64,000 bases of DNA from Candidatus Uabimicrobium amorphum. GTDB lineage: Bacteria > Planctomycetota > Uabimicrobiia > Uabimicrobiales > Uabimicrobiaceae. The notes beneath the pieces were generated by a model. That model was not told the DNA's origin and did not search any database. It worked only from the letters and a program-made list of their open reading frames with translations. The position numbers were made by a program, and so were the translations under genes. Below are positions 61,038-64,000 of this stretch, piece by piece. Each line of letters begins with the position of its first letter. Within the stretch, counting starts at the first letter, position 1. The DNA lies in assembly GCF_009002475.1 (NCBI RefSeq), contig NZ_AP019860.1:5153501-5217500 (forward strand). Reading direction: 5' to 3'.

Positions 61038-62435
61038 ATGATAGATATTGTTGTAAAAAACGAACTGGTAATGAAGGGGAAATTGCCCGAAGATGCGGAA
61101 AGCTATTTAAAGAAAAGACTTACCTTTGCTAACCCTGAGTATGTTCTTGCAGAGAGACAGCATCGTTCTACATATAATATTTCACCTACTTTGAGTTTTT
61201 TTAAGAAAAAGAGAAACACGATTTATCTTCCACGTGGTTTTGCAGCACAAACGCTGGCTATTTTACGTAAGCATCAAGTAGAATATAAGGTCAAAGAAGA
61301 GACACGCGTGTTGGAAGAGGTGGAGTTTTCGTTTTGTCGCGAGCTGTATCCCTTTCAAGAAAAAGCTGTGGAAAGTGTCGTGGCACGAAGATTCGGCGTA
61401 TTGAATAGTCCTACAGGAAGTGGAAAAACAGTGATGGCGCTGGCGACAATTGCCGCACGTAAACAACCAACTCTTGTGATTTGTCACACCAAAGAACTTT
61501 TATACCAATGGCAAGAGCGTGCCATGGAGTTTTTGGGGATGAAAAAAGAAGACATTGGTCTCGTGGGGGATGGCAAGCGCGAATTTGGCAAACCACTTAC
61601 TATTGCCATTGTGAATTCGTTGTATAAGTGCGTGGATGAACTTGCGGATAAAATTGGTTATTTAGTTGTCGACGAATGCCATCGCGTGCCAAGTCGTACA
61701 TTTACCGAAGCAATCAAACATTTTGATAGTCGTTACATGCTGGGACTTAGCGCAACGGCTTACCGTCGTGATAAACTCACTAAGGTGATCTATTTTTATA
61801 TGGGAGATAGCGTTTATAGCATCTCCCCACAAGAATTACAAAAATACAATAAGATAATGGTGGCGTCATTGGTCGCGCGCGAAACAAAATTTTATTCGCA
61901 TGTAGACGGTTCTAGCGAATACCAGACGCTCCTTGAGGAATTGGTGAGTAACCGCGCACGCAATGAACTGATCGTAGATGATGTGATTGCCGAAGCCAAA
62001 CAACGCCGTGGAATTTGTCTAGTTCTTTCCGACCGCAAAAGCCACTGTGAGAAACTATATCAACTTCTCTTATCCAAAAGTGGCATGTCGGTAGAGCTTT
62101 TAACGGGAGATACCAAGGCATCGTTGCGCAAAAAAATAGTGAACGACTTGCAGCAACAGCAAATCGATATTTTAGTGGCGAGTGGGCGCTTGGTGGGAGA
62201 AGGTTTTGATTGCAAGAAATTGAGCTCGTTGTTTTTGGCAACACCCGTGAAGTTTTCGGGACGCGTCATCCAGTATCTCGGAAGAATTCTACGCACCTGC
62301 GAAGACAAAGTACAGCCGAAGATTTTTGATTACATCGACGAACCAGGGGTTTTGCGCAGCTCTTTTAAAAGTAGGCTGGGCGCGTATAAAACGATGGGGG
62401 TTGAATTGGGAGATGCACTGGAAATTGAAATATGA
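61038..62435 (+). CDS. XPB/SSL2-like superfamily 2 DNA helicase
   Basis: A 465-residue helicase. The ATG at 61038 is preferred (GGATGGAAGG leader); a longer frame adds 45 residues of atypical composition and is rejected. Walker A is SPTGSGKT (Lys130), motif II is DECH (Asp212-His215), motif III is LSATAYRRD, and a second RecA domain holds VLSDRK, LLTGDT and QYLGRILRT. The N-terminal 100 residues are a DNA-binding-type domain. It is similar in layout to archaeal and bacterial XPB-like helicases. It overlaps the PAP2 gene by four bases (ATGA). Confidence 0.88.
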   Translation: MIDIVVKNELVMKGKLPEDAESYLKKRLTFANPEYVLAERQHRSTYNISPTLSFFKKKRNTIYLPRGFAAQTLAILRKHQVEYKVKEETRVLEEVEFSFCRELYPFQEKAVESVVARRFGVLNSPTGSGKTVMALATIAARKQPTLVICHTKELLYQWQERAMEFLGMKKEDIGLVGDGKREFGKPLTIAIVNSLYKCVDELADKIGYLVVDECHRVPSRTFTEAIKHFDSRYMLGLSATAYRRDKLTKVIYFYMGDSVYSISPQELQKYNKIMVASLVARETKFYSHVDGSSEYQTLLEELVSNRARNELIVDDVIAEAKQRRGICLVLSDRKSHCEKLYQLLLSKSGMSVELLTGDTKASLRKKIVNDLQQQQIDILVASGRLVGEGFDCKKLSSLFLATPVKFSGRVIQYLGRILRTCEDKVQPKIFDYIDEPGVLRSSFKSRLGAYKTMGVELGDALEIEI

Positions 62436-63280
62436 AAAAGTTGTTTGTCTATGAGATTACTTTTATTTTACTGGGGTTATCGTGCAGTGTATGTGGGGCT
62501 TTGTGGGCAGTAGACTCAACGTTTGCGATCGAGTTGTTGTTGGTTACGGCCTTTTATAGCGCTTTTCCGTTCGCTTTGCCCAGCAGTAAAGAAAAACCAA
62601 TTTGCGCGAAGTTGCGCGTAGCCATCGCTTTTATCTTCATATTTTATATATACCAATCGGTAAAAAAAATTGTCGATGGTTTTGGAATCACGCTGAAAGA
62701 TGAATTCCTACTACTTTGCGATGAGTTTTTGTTTGGGGAAACGCTTTCTGTGTACATGCAAGTTTGGCAGACAGCATGGTTTACAGACATAAACAGTGTA
62801 CTATATATATTGTATGACATATACCTAACGGTCTTTCTTGTGTACTGTTTGTTCTTTTTAGCCGTGGACAAAATGCAATGGATAGCCAATTACCTGTTCA
62901 ATGCATTTTTCTGTGGTTTTATCCTTTATATAATGATACCGGCTGTTGGACCTAGGTATGCATATGCAAGTTTGTATAATTTGCCGATCAATGGGGGGGC
63001 TGTTTCCAAAACAATTCATCTGTTCATCGAAAGCGCTTCGCCGGGTTATGATGTTTTTCCCAGTTTACATACCATGATTTTATTGGTGATGTTGAACTGT
63101 GACTATTATATATGTCGTTTGCGTTATTATATTATGTTACCTTGTGCCGTAGGAATTATATTTTCCACAATGTATTTGCGTTATCACTATGCCATTGATG
63201 TGATCGCAGGAGTTGTTGTATTTTTCGCCATCAAAAAGTGGTTCGAAAAACAATATGGTTGGGATAGTTATGAGTGTTAA
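62432..63280 (+). CDS. PAP2-superfamily membrane phosphatase / inositolphosphorylceramide synthase-like
   Basis: A 282-residue protein with about six transmembrane helices. The PAP2 active-site pieces are VFPSLHT (motif 2, His) and LRYHYAIDVIAG (motif 3, catalytic His and Asp). Motif 1 (KxxxxxxRP) is not obvious, as in the AUR1/IPC-synthase-like branch. Expected role: transfer or removal of a phosphate head group on a lipid. It is co-translated with the helicase and overlaps the following methyltransferase by 11 bases, suggesting a small lipid-modification operon. Confidence 0.85.
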   Translation: MKKLFVYEITFILLGLSCSVCGALWAVDSTFAIELLLVTAFYSAFPFALPSSKEKPICAKLRVAIAFIFIFYIYQSVKKIVDGFGITLKDEFLLLCDEFLFGETLSVYMQVWQTAWFTDINSVLYILYDIYLTVFLVYCLFFLAVDKMQWIANYLFNAFFCGFILYIMIPAVGPRYAYASLYNLPINGGAVSKTIHLFIESASPGYDVFPSLHTMILLVMLNCDYYICRLRYYIMLPCAVGIIFSTMYLRYHYAIDVIAGVVVFFAIKKWFEKQYGWDSYEC

Positions 63281-64000
63281 AGAAGATGTGGCGGGCTATT
63301 ACGATAACAATACCTCGAAGTTTTTACGTTTTGGACATGGTAAACATAATTTTGCCATTCACCGTGCGGTGTGGTTTCCGGGAATTGAAAACCGCGAGCA
63401 AGCAATTTTGTTTCACAATCAATATATATATGATTATATTGCAGCGCATAAAAAAAATACGATGCGTGTATTAGATTTAGGGTGTGGCGTTGGCGGTTCT
63501 TTGTTTTTTCTCGCGGATTTACTACCACAAATACATTTCTATGGTTTAACAAATAGCCGTGAACAACAACAAATAGCCACAAAGTTACAAGAACGGTTTG
63601 CCACGACCAATGTGGAAATCCTATGCGGTGATTTCCACGACATCCCTTCAGAGATTCCCCAAGTCGATGTCATATTTGCCATTGAGTCGTTTGTTCATAG
63701 CCACTCCCCACCAAAATTAATGCAACAGGTATTTTCGAAACTGAGCGAGGATGGAGTATGTATCGTTATAGATGACTTTCTGGTAAGTGCCGCCGCGGAA
63801 AGTCATCGCTGTGTGGATACTTTTCGCCGTGGTTGGTTTGCCCCGGGAATTATGACAGTAGATGATCTATGCAAACAGTCAGAAGGGTTTCGTATGGAAA
63901 AGAAAGTGGACTTGACCTCTTTTTTAGAGCTGCGCCGTGTACGCGATTACGCGATCGCATGTGTGAGTCCATTGTTAAAGTATGTACCCGGTTATTATTT
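63270..64000 (+). CDS. SAM-dependent methyltransferase, sterol/tocopherol C-methyltransferase-like, 3' end beyond window
   Basis: 243 codons are visible from ATG 63270 to the window edge without a stop. The SAM-binding motif is VLDLGCGVGG (about residue 68), followed by GLTNSREQ and an acidic loop CGDFHDIP; AIESFVHS is typical of sterol C-24 and tocopherol-type methyltransferases, as is the start KFLRFGHG. The ATG overlaps the PAP2 gene. A lipid or isoprenoid substrate is likely; the real chemistry cannot be deduced. Confidence 0.8.
   Translation, partial: MSVKEDVAGYYDNNTSKFLRFGHGKHNFAIHRAVWFPGIENREQAILFHNQYIYDYIAAHKKNTMRVLDLGCGVGGSLFFLADLLPQIHFYGLTNSREQQQIATKLQERFATTNVEILCGDFHDIPSEIPQVDVIFAIESFVHSHSPPKLMQQVFSKLSEDGVCIVIDDFLVSAAAESHRCVDTFRRGWFAPGIMTVDDLCKQSEGFRMEKKVDLTSFLELRRVRDYAIACVSPLLKYVPGYY

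Noticed and set aside
63274..63582. Short frames at the end of the window (one on each strand)
   Set aside because: They overlap the methyltransferase frame, which has the SAM-binding motif and coupling to the upstream gene.

Overview
The window is 64 kb of AT-rich bacterial chromosome (G+C near 40% by eye, not computed). No rRNA, tRNA, CRISPR array, prophage or insertion sequence was recognised. Gene content suggests a Planctomycetota-type bacterium, possibly a low-GC relative of Candidatus Uabimicrobium. The signs are a bacterial microcompartment locus with three EutN/CcmL vertex paralogues, a soluble Ser/Thr kinase with two zinc ribbons, long TPR and LRR proteins, many lipoproteins and secreted repeat proteins, a BY-kinase exopolysaccharide regulator and a membrane pyrophosphatase. 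This placement is inference; no phylogenetic marker is present.

Layout. 1-3.6 kb: two secreted proteins on the minus strand and an Asp/Pro-rich lipoprotein. 3.7-7.8 kb: cytochrome P450, dTDP-glucose genes (rfbA, rfbB), a TRL-like lipoprotein and a 39-residue membrane protein. 7.8-15.9 kb: a polyhydroxyalkanoate (PHA) island. Here phaR and a PhaZ7-like depolymerase/lipase diverge from a small phaE-like gene, a phaC, a PhaE-PhaC-PhaB triple fusion and an acyl-CoA synthetase. 16-21.4 kb: paraoxonase-like lipoprotein, LRR membrane protein, HEAT-like protein, dusC. 21.6-28.2 kb: a tightly packed set of small membrane protein, 1329-residue TPR protein and Wzz/BY-kinase. 28.2-34.4 kb: large repeat protein, Ada-like AraC-Ogt protein, PilZ protein, lipoprotein. 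34.6-42.7 kb: ilvE, a short uvrC, cvpA, K+-dependent hppA and two ABC-2 permeases. 42.8-44.1 kb: secreted M14 carboxypeptidase. 44.3-48.2 kb: the microcompartment locus (three BMC-P, RpiB, DeoC, nucleoside phosphorylase) followed by a DUF2203 gene. 48.3-51.7 kb: membrane proteins, clpS, glpD. 51.8-57.4 kb: polyprenyl synthase, GbsR-like regulator, DAHP synthase, menF and menD, a menaquinone/chorismate operon. 57.4-59.9 kb: FHA-like protein, Ser/Thr kinase, msrB. 59.9-64 kb: metF, an XPB-like helicase, a PAP2 lipid enzyme and a truncated sterol-type methyltransferase.

The two most interesting regions are these. (1) The microcompartment locus reads as a deoxynucleoside / sugar-phosphate pathway: nucleoside phosphorylase, RpiB-like isomerase and DeoC aldolase releasing acetaldehyde. 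It resembles the sugar-phosphate-utilising (SPU) BMC class, but no hexameric shell protein, aldehyde dehydrogenase or phosphotransacylase lies in the window. The DeoC carries an N-terminal helix plus a four-cysteine cluster, and the RpiB carries an extension and lacks the usual catalytic cysteine. (2) The PHA island has a synthase-reductase fusion. Its junction holds a run of ten A and a complete internal ribosome binding site, so one gene could yield both fused and separate enzymes. TGC-rich palindromes, likely PhaR operators, lie in the divergent promoter region.

Intergenic DNA carries several families of palindromes. The most striking is a pair of about 110-bp inverted repeats built from degenerate six-base units.
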